This document shows positions 1-5,387 of a stretch of DNA of 6,536 nucleotides, one piece after another. How positions within the stretch are numbered: position 1 is the stretch's first letter; each line of letters begins with the position of its first letter. The DNA is taken from contig CANHAW010000131.1 of NCBI GenBank assembly GCA_947458675.1, forward strand, positions 1 to 6,536. Reading direction: 5' to 3'. Both the position numbers and the translations under genes were made by a program. The notes under the pieces are model-generated. The model had not been told where the DNA came from and ran no database searches. It was given only the letters and a program-made list of their open reading frames with translations. The DNA is from Beijerinckiaceae bacterium. GTDB taxonomy: Bacteria > Pseudomonadota > Alphaproteobacteria > Rhizobiales > Beijerinckiaceae.

Positions 1-1130
1 AAACTTGTCTGGCCGCTCATCTGCACGGTGAATTCGGATGCGCCCAAAGCAGTGGCGCGAATACATTCGCCTGCAGGCAGCAAAGGAGCCGGCGCATTCT
101 GCGCAAGTTGCAGGCGAAGAGCGCGACCGAGCCTGCGGCCCATATCGGAAAAATCGCGCGTTTCGCGCTCATAAATGAATTCAGCAACGCCACCTGAAAA
201 AATCAGACCATCGGCAGGCAGAAGACAGACGGGATCAGTGAGCCAGAGATCTGGCTGCGAAGCCGGATCGCGGATCGCAGCAAGCAGAGAATCCGCCATC
301 AGCACAGAAAGACGCTCAAGCGCTTCGCGATCCACCTTCGATCCGATTGCCCAATCGAGCCCGGCGCGTTGCAGAAAAATCCGCGCACTCTCATCGCAGC
401 GCACGAGCACATCATCTCGCGACCACGCCAATTGGCGACCGCCAATGGCAAGGGCGCCGCAGGTTTCGATCCGGCCCTCGACAATGCGCGAAACCTTCGT
501 CGTGCCCCCGCCAATATCGATATTGACGATGCATCCCGAAGTCTCGAGCGAGCGCCGCACGGCGCCCGATCCATAGGCTGCCAGCATGGCCTCCATATGA
601 TGACCTGCGGTTGCGCAGACGAGCTCGCCAAGATCTTGCGCAAGCATATGGGCAATGGCCGCCGCATTGTCGCGCGCCATGGCCTCGCCGGTCAGGATGA
701 CGATTCCGGTCTCAATATCGTCAGGCGTAATGCCGGCAGAATCGAAAGCGCGATCGATAATGGCGCGCAATTTGAGCGCATCGATATCATGCGCGCCGCT
801 GAAGGGTGTCAGCGAAACAGGAGAGAGATAAAGCGTCTGGCGCGCCGCTGCATGGCGTCTCATGGCGAGCGGCTCGCCGGGCCCGCGCATCAAAAGGCGC
901 GAGAAGGCAATCTGCGTTCCTGAAGAGCCAATATCGACGCCCATGCTGATGAGCGGCACGCTTTCGAGCGCACGCGCACCCTCGCCCAGCAGGTGATGGC
1001 CCTGCATGTCGTGATCGTGGTCGTGGTCGGAATTTTCATCATGCGCATGATCGGCCTGCGCGCCGAGCAAATGGTCGCGCAACGTATGCTGCAGGTTTTG
1101 GCGGGGCGGTGTGTCCGAGGATCGGCTCAT
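1..1130 (-). CDS. eutA: Ethanolamine ammonia-lyase reactivating factor EutA (3' end off the window)
   Basis: EutA is an ATP-dependent chaperone that exchanges damaged adenosylcobalamin bound to ethanolamine ammonia-lyase (EutBC), allowing cytosolic ethanolamine breakdown to continue. The frame is open from an ATG at 1130 to the left edge, giving 376 codons. It shows the actin-like ATPase signatures of the family: phosphate-1 loop VDIGSSGTQ (about residues 65-73) followed by FSRL, TGEAMARDN (147-155), NIDIGGGTTK (203-212) and FSGGVAEF (311-318). E. coli EutA is about 467 residues and starts almost directly at the phosphate-1 motif, so roughly 140 C-terminal residues are missing here. The N-terminus carries an extra segment of about 60 residues, rich in His and Asp between residues 15 and 46 (HDHDHD at 36-41). 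The ribosome site before the ATG is weak (GGGA). eutB and eutC would be expected beyond the left edge, which I cannot check. Family assignment is strong from the motifs. Confidence 0.9.
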   Translation of the reverse strand, partial: MSRSSDTPPRQNLQHTLRDHLLGAQADHAHDENSDHDHDHDMQGHHLLGEGARALESVPLISMGVDIGSSGTQIAFSRLLMRGPGEPLAMRRHAAARQTLYLSPVSLTPFSGAHDIDALKLRAIIDRAFDSAGITPDDIETGIVILTGEAMARDNAAAIAHMLAQDLGELVCATAGHHMEAMLAAYGSGAVRRSLETSGCIVNIDIGGGTTKVSRIVEGRIETCGALAIGGRQLAWSRDDVLVRCDESARIFLQRAGLDWAIGSKVDREALERLSVLMADSLLAAIRDPASQPDLWLTDPVCLLPADGLIFSGGVAEFIYERETRDFSDMGRRLGRALRLQLAQNAPAPLLPAGECIRATALGASEFTVQMSGQTS

Positions 1131-1150
1131 TCACAAATCCCGGTGCGCAT

Positions 1151-1278
1151 CCTTCTCCCATCGGGAGAAGGTGGCCGCGGATGCGGCCGGATGAGGGGCA
1201 CCATCATCAGGAGCTTCGCTCCCGCATGGAACCCCTCATCAGTCTGCTTCGCAGACAGCTTCTCCCCATGGGAGAAGC
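1151..1278. repeat. RIME-like mosaic of five consecutive hairpins
   Basis: The gap between the second cupin gene and eutA is almost filled by an overall inverted repeat built of small palindromes. Arm 1 holds CCTTCTCCC/GGGAGAAGG (1151-1159 with 1163-1171, 3-base loop), GGCCGC/GCGGCC (1173-1178 with 1183-1188) and GGATGAGGGG (1189-1198). The centre holds GGAGC/GCTCC (1210-1214 with 1218-1222). Arm 2 mirrors arm 1: CCCCTCATC (1232-1240), GTCTGC/GCAGAC (1242-1247 with 1251-1256) and GCTTCTCCC/GGGAGAAGC (1258-1266 with 1270-1278). The modules resemble the Rhizobium intergenic mosaic elements (RIME) known from rhizobial genomes. That name is from memory of the family, not a database match. There is no T-tract after the outer stems, so it is not a classical terminator, but it could form a strong RNA structure 20 bases before the eutA start. 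Confidence 0.8.
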
Positions 1279-1286
1279 ATGCCTCG

Positions 1287-1907
1287 TCATTTCTTGGCGT
1301 TGAAGCCGCGCTCGCCGCGAAGATATTCGCGAACGATTTCGGCGTTCAGAACGACTTTGGGATCGTAATCAGGCGAATCCTCGAACTGCTCAAGCGTGTT
1401 CAAACCGATCTGCTTGAAGATGCGGTTCGTGCAGGAAATGAAGCGGCACGGCTGAGCGGGATCGGCATTGAAATGCTGATGCACCGTGTTCGGCGGAATG
1501 TAGATCACATCGCCGGCTTCCCATTCGAAGCGTTTCACTTCCGGGCTGATGATCCACTCGAACTGGTCGCCGATCTCGCAATCGCTGTCCTGATGCAGAT
1601 CATAGCCGCGACCCTCGACGACATAAATGCATTCTTCCGCCAGATGGCGGTGCTTGCCCGAGCGCGAGCCCGGCGGCAGGATCTGCATATAGGCGTCGAC
1701 GGTCTCAACGCGCGTGTTCATGTTCTCGTTGATGAGGTGCTTCAGGAGACCCTGACGCGACATTTCCCACGGCATGTCTTCGGGGCGCACGATCTTCTTG
1801 CGACGCGAATTGCGCGAAGGGGCGTCCATCGAATCGTCGAGAAGACGCTGATAGAGGCGCTCATTGGCCTGGCCTTCGAGCCAGGAGGTGGTTTCATCCC
1901 ATGCCAT
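1287..1907 (-). CDS. Single-domain cupin protein (cupin B of a coupled pair)
   Basis: This is a 206-residue protein with one conserved beta-barrel cupin domain at about residues 70-165. Cupin motif 1 is intact: G80, H86, H88 and E92, followed by YVVEGRGYDLH. Motif 2 is GDVIYIPPN then H143 with N147 (VHQHFN). The three histidines and the glutamate form the usual mononuclear metal site, so it could be a metal-dependent dioxygenase, isomerase or binding protein. The substrate is not evident. The N-terminal 65 residues are charged and likely helical, and the C-terminal tail (about 165-206) is also charged. No signal peptide is visible, so it should be cytosolic. The ATG at 1907 follows the TGA of the upstream cupin gene by one base. 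A GGGAGG ribosome site lies inside the end of that gene, indicating translational coupling. I recognise the fold and the paralogy with its neighbour, but not a named enzyme. Confidence 0.85.
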   Translation of the reverse strand: MAWDETTSWLEGQANERLYQRLLDDSMDAPSRNSRRKKIVRPEDMPWEMSRQGLLKHLINENMNTRVETVDAYMQILPPGSRSGKHRHLAEECIYVVEGRGYDLHQDSDCEIGDQFEWIISPEVKRFEWEAGDVIYIPPNTVHQHFNADPAQPCRFISCTNRIFKQIGLNTLEQFEDSPDYDPKVVLNAEIVREYLRGERGFNAKK

Positions 1908-1908
1908 A

Positions 1909-2550
1909 TCAGTAGCCTCCCTTGGGATGATTGTCGTCCTGTTCAGCCTCGCGCACTTCGAACCCTTCGGAGAATTCCGAATGTTCGACCGAGCGTGACT
2001 TGACCTGCTTCTGGAAGAGCATGTTCAGGAAGAGATACATCGGCTTCGTCTTGATGACGATCGCGCGGGCGGGCTTGGTGGTCGATGCATTGAAATGCTG
2101 ATGGACGCAATTGTTGTGAACAATAGCGACGTCGCCGGCCTTCCAGTCATAGCGAATGCCGTCATGAATCTCGTAGCCTTCGCCATCGAGAATGTAGAAA
2201 GCGGCTTCGTTCACGTGGCCGTGCTGCTGCGAGGATGCGCCGGGCGCATATTCCTCAAGATGGAAATGGAACGTCTGGGTAATGCCATCCTTCGGCTCGA
2301 CATAATGCCGGCTGAAGCATTGCGGACCATCGACGAAATTCGTCTCCTTGGCCTTGCGCACGCGCGGCACGGAGCGCAGGCGATCAAGCTCAGCCTTGAT
2401 ATTGTACTCGCCCTGGATGCCGCGCACGAAAACGCGGTTCTTGTTCGAGTGATAATGCGTGGCGAGCTTTTCTTCCTTGGTCATATTCGCCGAATTGTGA
2501 CCGAGGTCGGCGCTGGCGCCGCCTTTTGTCACACGTGAATCGTCTGCCAT
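1909..2550 (-). CDS. Single-domain cupin protein (cupin A of a coupled pair)
   Basis: This is a 213-residue cytosolic cupin protein when started at the ATG at 2550. That start is chosen because GGGGAGAGG stands directly before it. The frame stays open 39 codons further to an ATG at 2667, but the extra residues are Arg-rich, low in complexity and have no ribosome site. The cupin domain spans roughly residues 90-175. Motif 1 keeps G104, H110, H112 and E115 with FYILDGEGYEIHD. Motif 2 (GDVAIVHNN) lacks the usual PxG turn but retains H150 and N154 within VHQHFNA. The VHQHFNA string and the GYxxH string after motif 1 are shared with the downstream cupin, so the two are paralogues and may form a hetero-oligomer resembling a split bicupin. 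The gene lies 129 bp downstream of the LysR gene on the same strand, so it may have its own promoter or be read through. The reaction is unknown. Confidence 0.85.
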   Translation of the reverse strand: MADDSRVTKGGASADLGHNSANMTKEEKLATHYHSNKNRVFVRGIQGEYNIKAELDRLRSVPRVRKAKETNFVDGPQCFSRHYVEPKDGITQTFHFHLEEYAPGASSQQHGHVNEAAFYILDGEGYEIHDGIRYDWKAGDVAIVHNNCVHQHFNASTTKPARAIVIKTKPMYLFLNMLFQKQVKSRSVEHSEFSEGFEVREAEQDDNHPKGGY

Positions 2551-2553
2551 TTG

Positions 2554-2562
2554 CCTCTCCCC
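2554..2562 (-). promoter_or_regulatory. Ribosome binding site that fixes the cupin A start
   Basis: On the minus strand this reads GGGGAGAGG, three bases before the ATG at 2550 (the GGGGAG core is six bases away). It supports that ATG over the in-frame one at 2667, which has no comparable purine stretch. Confidence 0.7.
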
Positions 2563-2634
2563 ATCGATTGCTTTTGGACGGCGCTCCTGCGCCCGGATGA
2601 GCGGACCCCGCCTACGCCTTTCGACTGATTGGAT

Positions 2635-2663
2635 CGAATAACGCCTTGGGCCGTCCGACGCAA
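2635..2663 (-). promoter_or_regulatory. Possible promoter for the cupin pair
   Basis: In the 129-bp gap between the LysR stop and cupin A, the minus strand carries TTGCGT (2658-2663) and TATTCG (2635-2640) separated by 17 bases. Both hexamers are only partial matches to a housekeeping promoter. It would leave a leader of about 75-80 bases. I see no terminator in this gap, so read-through from the LysR gene is an equal alternative. Confidence 0.25.
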
Positions 2664-2679
2664 TCACATCGGGCAGGAT

Positions 2680-3597
2680 TCAGGCGCCCGGCGTCCGCCA
2701 GGCCAGTTCGCCCGAGGCGATCCGCTCGGCAACGAGCGGGCGCAGGGCCTGTTCCAAGGCGCGCGCGCGCAGCGGATCGAGGCCGCGCCGCAGCAAAAGC
2801 ACGAGCGTCCGCCCGATGGTCGGGCTGACAACGCGACGGGCGACCAATTGGCCGGCGCGGATTTCCTCGAAAAACAGCCCCAGCGGAACAATCGAGCAGC
2901 GACCGTGGCGCACCAGCAATTCGCGCTTCACCGTCACAGCCTCGGCCTCGATCATGTCGAGCCTGAGGCCCTTTTCGCGCGCTGCCGCCTCAATCAGGCG
3001 ACGCCCCGCCTGAAAGCGCCCGTCCACCACCAGCGGCAGGCGGGAGACCTCGGCAAAATTAATATCGCCACTGCCCCCGACCACGCCGGGCGAGCCGACG
3101 AGATAAAGATCCTCCGTATAGAGCGGAATGGCCTCCAGACGCTCTGTTCCCAGGGGATCGTAGCAAAGCGCTGCATCGAGCTCGCCGGCCGAGACGGCGC
3201 GCGCCAGCTCATCCGACAGGCCCTCGCGCAAGGCCAGCCGGGCTTCTGCTCCAGAGGCAGAGGCGGCCACCAGATCAGGGGCAAGCGCGCGACCCGGCGT
3301 GGGCGCAACGCCCAAGGTCAGGGCTGCAGCAGGGGCGGCCCGCAAAGCGGCAAGCGCGCCCTCGGCGGCCTCGACCTCGGCGAAAATCCTGCGGGCATGA
3401 TCGGCCAAAATCGCCCCCGCCGGCGTCAAAGCGACGCCGCGCGAATGGCGCTCAAGCAGGGCCAGGCCATGGCGCTCCTCAAGCTGCTTGACCTGATAGC
3501 CGAGTGCCGGCTGGGAGACATGCAGGCGCCGCGCCGCAGCGGTGAAAGAACCCGCCTCGGCAATGGCAAGAAAATAGCGGAGCTGACGCAAATCCAT
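2680..3597 (-). CDS. LysR-family transcriptional regulator
   Basis: This 305-residue protein has the normal size and layout of a LysR-type regulator. The N-terminal winged helix-turn-helix covers about residues 1-60, with MDLRQLRYFLAIAEAGSFT, then ARRLHVSQPAL as the recognition region, and GVALTPAG ending the wing. A linker helix rich in Ala and Glu follows (about 62-90). The rest is the two-lobed effector-binding domain, with YTEDLYLVGSPG and VVDGRFQAG visible in the middle. It is divergent from the amidohydrolase gene, with a perfect inverted repeat in the shared gap, so it probably controls that gene and itself. It lies upstream of the two cupin genes on the same strand and may control them too. 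There is no clear Shine-Dalgarno sequence before the ATG at 3597, and the inverted repeat begins only six bases upstream. The effector is unknown. Confidence 0.93.
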   Translation of the reverse strand: MDLRQLRYFLAIAEAGSFTAAARRLHVSQPALGYQVKQLEERHGLALLERHSRGVALTPAGAILADHARRIFAEVEAAEGALAALRAAPAAALTLGVAPTPGRALAPDLVAASASGAEARLALREGLSDELARAVSAGELDAALCYDPLGTERLEAIPLYTEDLYLVGSPGVVGGSGDINFAEVSRLPLVVDGRFQAGRRLIEAAAREKGLRLDMIEAEAVTVKRELLVRHGRCSIVPLGLFFEEIRAGQLVARRVVSPTIGRTLVLLLRRGLDPLRARALEQALRPLVAERIASGELAWRTPGA

Positions 3598-3602
3598 GAT
3601 CT

Positions 3603-3623
3603 GCTATAAAAACGATTTATAGC
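3603..3623. promoter_or_regulatory. Probable LysR operator (perfect 8-bp inverted repeat, T-N11-A)
   Basis: GCTATAAA (3603-3610) and TTTATAGC (3616-3623) are perfect inverted repeats around AACGA. The core fits the T-N11-A pattern typical of LysR-type binding sites. It lies in the 97-bp gap between the divergent LysR and amidohydrolase genes, 72 bp before the amidohydrolase start. A weak -10-like TATTGG at 3640-3645 would place the site over the -35 region of the plus-strand promoter. The assignment to this particular regulator rests on position and pattern. Confidence 0.65.
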
Positions 3624-3694
3624 TAACCTTCAAGCTCTGTATTGGCCAGCGGCGCGGGGCGGCGCTATTCCCGACATCAACGGGAGGGCAGCCA

Positions 3695-4711
3695 ATGCGC
3701 TACATCGACGCTTTCAATCATTTCTTCCCCCAGGCTCTCTGGGACAAAATGCTCGCCTCCGACGGCGCAGCCAAGGATATCGGCAAGCGCATGCGCGGCA
3801 TTCCGTGCATTTACGACATTAACGAGCGCCTGAAATGCGTCGACATGTTCCGCAAGGATCATGATTACAAGCAGGTCATCTCATTGGGCATGCCGCCGCT
3901 GGAATCGCTCGGCACGCCCGCGCAGGTCGAAGAATTTGCACGGCTTGGCAATGACGGCATGGCCGAACTCGTGCGCAAGCACCCCGATCAATTCTGCGGC
4001 TTCCTGGCCTCTCTGCCGATGAGCTCGGAAAATGCAGCCAAGGAAGCCGAGCGCGCTTTTGCGCTGGGCGCCAACGGCCTGCAGATCCACACCAACATCA
4101 ATGGCGATCCGCTCGACCATCCGAAATATTTCGGCGTGTTTGAGACGGCAGCGAAGGCCGGCAAGCCCGTCTTCCTGCATCCCTCGCGCGGCGCTGCCGA
4201 TGTGACGGATTATAAAAACGAGTCGAAGTCGAAGTATGAAATCTGGTGGACCTTCGGCTGGCCCTACGAAACATCGGCCGCCATGGCGCGCCTCGTCTTC
4301 TCCGGCATGATGGACAAATTGCCCGAGCTGAAAGTGCTCGCCCATCATCTGGGCGCAATGGTGCCCTTCTTCGAAGGCCGCGTCGGACCGGGCTGGGATC
4401 AGCTGGGCAAGCGCACATCGGATGAAGATTATTCGGTCGTTCTCGCCGGGCTCAAGAAGCGCCCGTTCGATTATTTCAAGGACTTTTATGCCGACACCGC
4501 CGTGTTCGGCTCAAAGCCCGCGACCGAATGCGGCCTCGCATTCTACGGCGAAGACAAAGTGCTCTTTGCCTCCGACTCGCCCTTCGATCCTGAAAAGGGA
4601 CCGGGATATATTCGCGACACGATTCAGGTTCTCGCCGGAATCGAAATGTCCAACGAGATGCGCGAAAAAATCTATTACAAGAACGCGCAGAAACTGCTCG
4701 GCATCAAATAA
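3695..4711 (+). CDS. ACMSD-like amidohydrolase (amidohydrolase-2 family), probable decarboxylase or hydrolase
   Basis: This 338-residue TIM-barrel protein belongs to the amidohydrolase-2 group, which includes aminocarboxymuconate semialdehyde decarboxylase (ACMSD), gamma-resorcylate and 5-carboxyvanillate decarboxylases and related hydratases. These enzymes remove or add small groups on aromatic or ring-opened acids using one metal ion. Visible landmarks are IDAFNHFFP at residues 4-12, H162 in VFLHPSRG, H217/H218 in LAHHLGAMVPF, and D294 in FASDSPFDPE. They match the ACMSD metal ligands except that the first position of the N-terminal HxH motif is Phe7; His9 is kept. The end, KIYYKNAQKLLGI, is the usual family C-terminus. 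The ATG at 3695 has GGGAGGG seven bases before it. The gene is alone on the plus strand, divergent from the LysR gene, and ends in a strong terminator. No signal peptide, so cytosolic. The family is clear, but substrate and reaction type are not. Confidence 0.88.
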   Translation: MRYIDAFNHFFPQALWDKMLASDGAAKDIGKRMRGIPCIYDINERLKCVDMFRKDHDYKQVISLGMPPLESLGTPAQVEEFARLGNDGMAELVRKHPDQFCGFLASLPMSSENAAKEAERAFALGANGLQIHTNINGDPLDHPKYFGVFETAAKAGKPVFLHPSRGAADVTDYKNESKSKYEIWWTFGWPYETSAAMARLVFSGMMDKLPELKVLAHHLGAMVPFFEGRVGPGWDQLGKRTSDEDYSVVLAGLKKRPFDYFKDFYADTAVFGSKPATECGLAFYGEDKVLFASDSPFDPEKGPGYIRDTIQVLAGIEMSNEMREKIYYKNAQKLLGIK

Positions 4712-4737
4712 AACCAACAGCCGAAGGCAGCAGCCTG

Positions 4738-4768
4738 AAAAACCCGCCGCATCAGCGGCGGGTTTTTT
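4738..4768. terminator. Bidirectional rho-independent terminator
   Basis: The stem CCCGCCGC/GCGGCGGG (4743-4750 with 4755-4762) has the loop ATCA. It is flanked by five A on the left and six T on the right, so either strand gives a GC stem followed by a U run. It lies 26 bases after the amidohydrolase stop on the plus strand and 8 bases after the brnA stop on the minus strand, serving both convergent units. Confidence 0.9.
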
Positions 4769-4775
4769 CATGTCG

Positions 4776-5027
4776 TCACTTGTCGTTCATGCTCGCGCGC
4801 AAAGCCGCATTGATGCGCGACTGCCAGCCAGGGCCATCTTTGCGAAAATGCTCGATCACATCCACATCGAGCCGCAATGTGGTGGAGACTTTTGGATTTG
4901 GAATGCGCGGGCGCCCGCGTGAGACGAGTGCCTGATCGAATTTCGCGCGCCAATAAGGCGTGCTGAGATCGGGCGCATCGTCAGGGTCGACCCATTCGTG
5001 ATCCGTAAAACGCTTGTTCTCGTTCAT
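4776..5027 (-). CDS. brnA: BrnA-family antitoxin (ribbon-helix-helix DNA-binding protein)
   Basis: This 83-residue protein is of normal antitoxin size. The C-terminal part (about residues 46-80) carries the BrnA ribbon-helix-helix signature: KVSTTLRLDVDVIEHF, then PGWQSRINAALRASM. The N-terminal half (FTDHEWVDPDDAPDLSTPYW, then FDQALVSRGRPR) is the flexible toxin-binding region typical of the family. It should bind and neutralise BrnT and repress the operon promoter together with it. The ATG at 5027 is preceded by GAGGAAGG at 5031-5038, inside the toxin gene, so translation is coupled and the two reading frames overlap by 47 bases. The toxin-first gene order is the usual one for BrnT/BrnA. 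A terminator follows the stop within 8 bases. Confidence 0.9.
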   Translation of the reverse strand: MNENKRFTDHEWVDPDDAPDLSTPYWRAKFDQALVSRGRPRIPNPKVSTTLRLDVDVIEHFRKDGPGWQSRINAALRASMNDK

Positions 5028-5259
5028 TGGCCTTCCTCAAAGAAATGACCCGGCAAGTTCCTCTCCGCTCAGTCCAAACGAGCACCACCATGCGCTCATC
5101 GAGAAAGCCGACCGTGATATTACGCTTCTCGCCATAATCGCGACGGTCATCATCGAACAAATAGCTAAGGCCTGTCAGAATTTCACCGGCCCGAGCCATA
5201 TCCAGCCCGCGCGTCTCAAGCGTCAGCAGTCTTTTGCCAAGATCAAAATCGATCTTCAT
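4981..5259 (-). CDS. brnT: BrnT-family ribonuclease toxin
   Basis: This 92-residue protein matches the BrnT toxin family, small RelE-fold-like ribonucleases that stop translation by cutting RNA. It begins MKIDFDLGKRLLTLETRGLDM, has the family DDRRDYGEKRNITVGFLDERMVV-type centre (about residues 36-59, with the YGE turn), and ends with RVISLRKANEREQAFY, the conserved BrnT C-terminal helix. About seven residues follow this helix before the stop, because the frame extends into brnA by 47 bases. The ATG at 5259 has no clear Shine-Dalgarno sequence, which may keep toxin production low. Candidate promoter and operator sites lie within 50 bases upstream. It appears full length and probably functional. 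Activity is inferred from the family, not from recognised catalytic residues. Confidence 0.88.
   Translation of the reverse strand: MKIDFDLGKRLLTLETRGLDMARAGEILTGLSYLFDDDRRDYGEKRNITVGFLDERMVVLVWTERRGTCRVISLRKANEREQAFYGSRMGRP
5031..5038 (-). promoter_or_regulatory. Strong brnA ribosome binding site inside brnT
   Basis: The minus strand reads GAGGAAGG, three bases before the brnA ATG, within the toxin codons for the C-terminal helix. It is much stronger than anything before brnT, so the antitoxin should be made in excess of the toxin from one transcript. Confidence 0.7.
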
Positions 5260-5261
5260 TT

Positions 5262-5309
5262 TTGTTACTACATAAAATAGCTGATGTCAAATTTTGTAGT
5301 AACATTATA
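5262..5309 (-). promoter_or_regulatory. brnTA promoter and palindromic operator
   Basis: TGTTACTACA (5263-5272) and TGTAGTAACA (5295-5304) form a perfect 10-bp inverted repeat with a 22-base spacer, 32 bp centre to centre, about three helical turns. On the minus strand a consensus -35 TTGACA lies in the spacer (5285-5290). The sequence 17 bases downstream is TAACAA (5262-5267), a poor -10 that would start transcription almost at the ATG. A perfect TATAAT (5304-5309) lies further upstream but lacks a good -35. BrnA is a DNA-binding autorepressor in characterised systems, so the repeat is its likely operator. Which promoter is used is unresolved. Confidence 0.65.
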
Positions 5310-5337
5310 AACCCAAAACGGGCTTGAGCCCAGCAAG

Positions 5338-5363
5338 AAAAAGGCGCCCCGCGGGGCGCCTTT
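5338..5363 (-). terminator. Rho-independent terminator of the class II aldolase gene
   Basis: On the minus strand a GC stem, AAAGGCGCCCC paired with GGGGCGCCTTT (5353-5363 with 5340-5350), is followed by TTTTTCTT. It starts 24 bases after the aldolase stop. It also separates that transcript from the brnTA promoter immediately downstream. Confidence 0.85.
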
Positions 5364-5387
5364 GCCGATTTGGCTTTGCGGCCAGGC

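Noticed and set aside
1151..1278. The hairpin array as a CRISPR or a rho-independent terminator
   Set aside because: There are no regular repeat-spacer units, and the outer stems are not followed by T runs on either strand.
993..2003. A 336-codon plus-strand open frame antisense to eutA, the repeat and the cupin genes
   Set aside because: It runs through the palindromic repeat and opposite two clear cupin frames, shows no domain, and has no ribosome site. It is a by-product of GC-rich codon use.
2551..2667. Upstream in-frame ATG giving cupin A 39 extra residues
   Set aside because: The extra stretch is Arg-rich and motif-free and has no ribosome site, while the ATG at 2550 has a strong one.
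2629..3609. A 326-codon plus-strand open frame opposite the LysR gene
   Set aside because: The protein is rich in Arg, Gly and Gln without motifs, whereas the minus-strand frame is an unmistakable LysR regulator.
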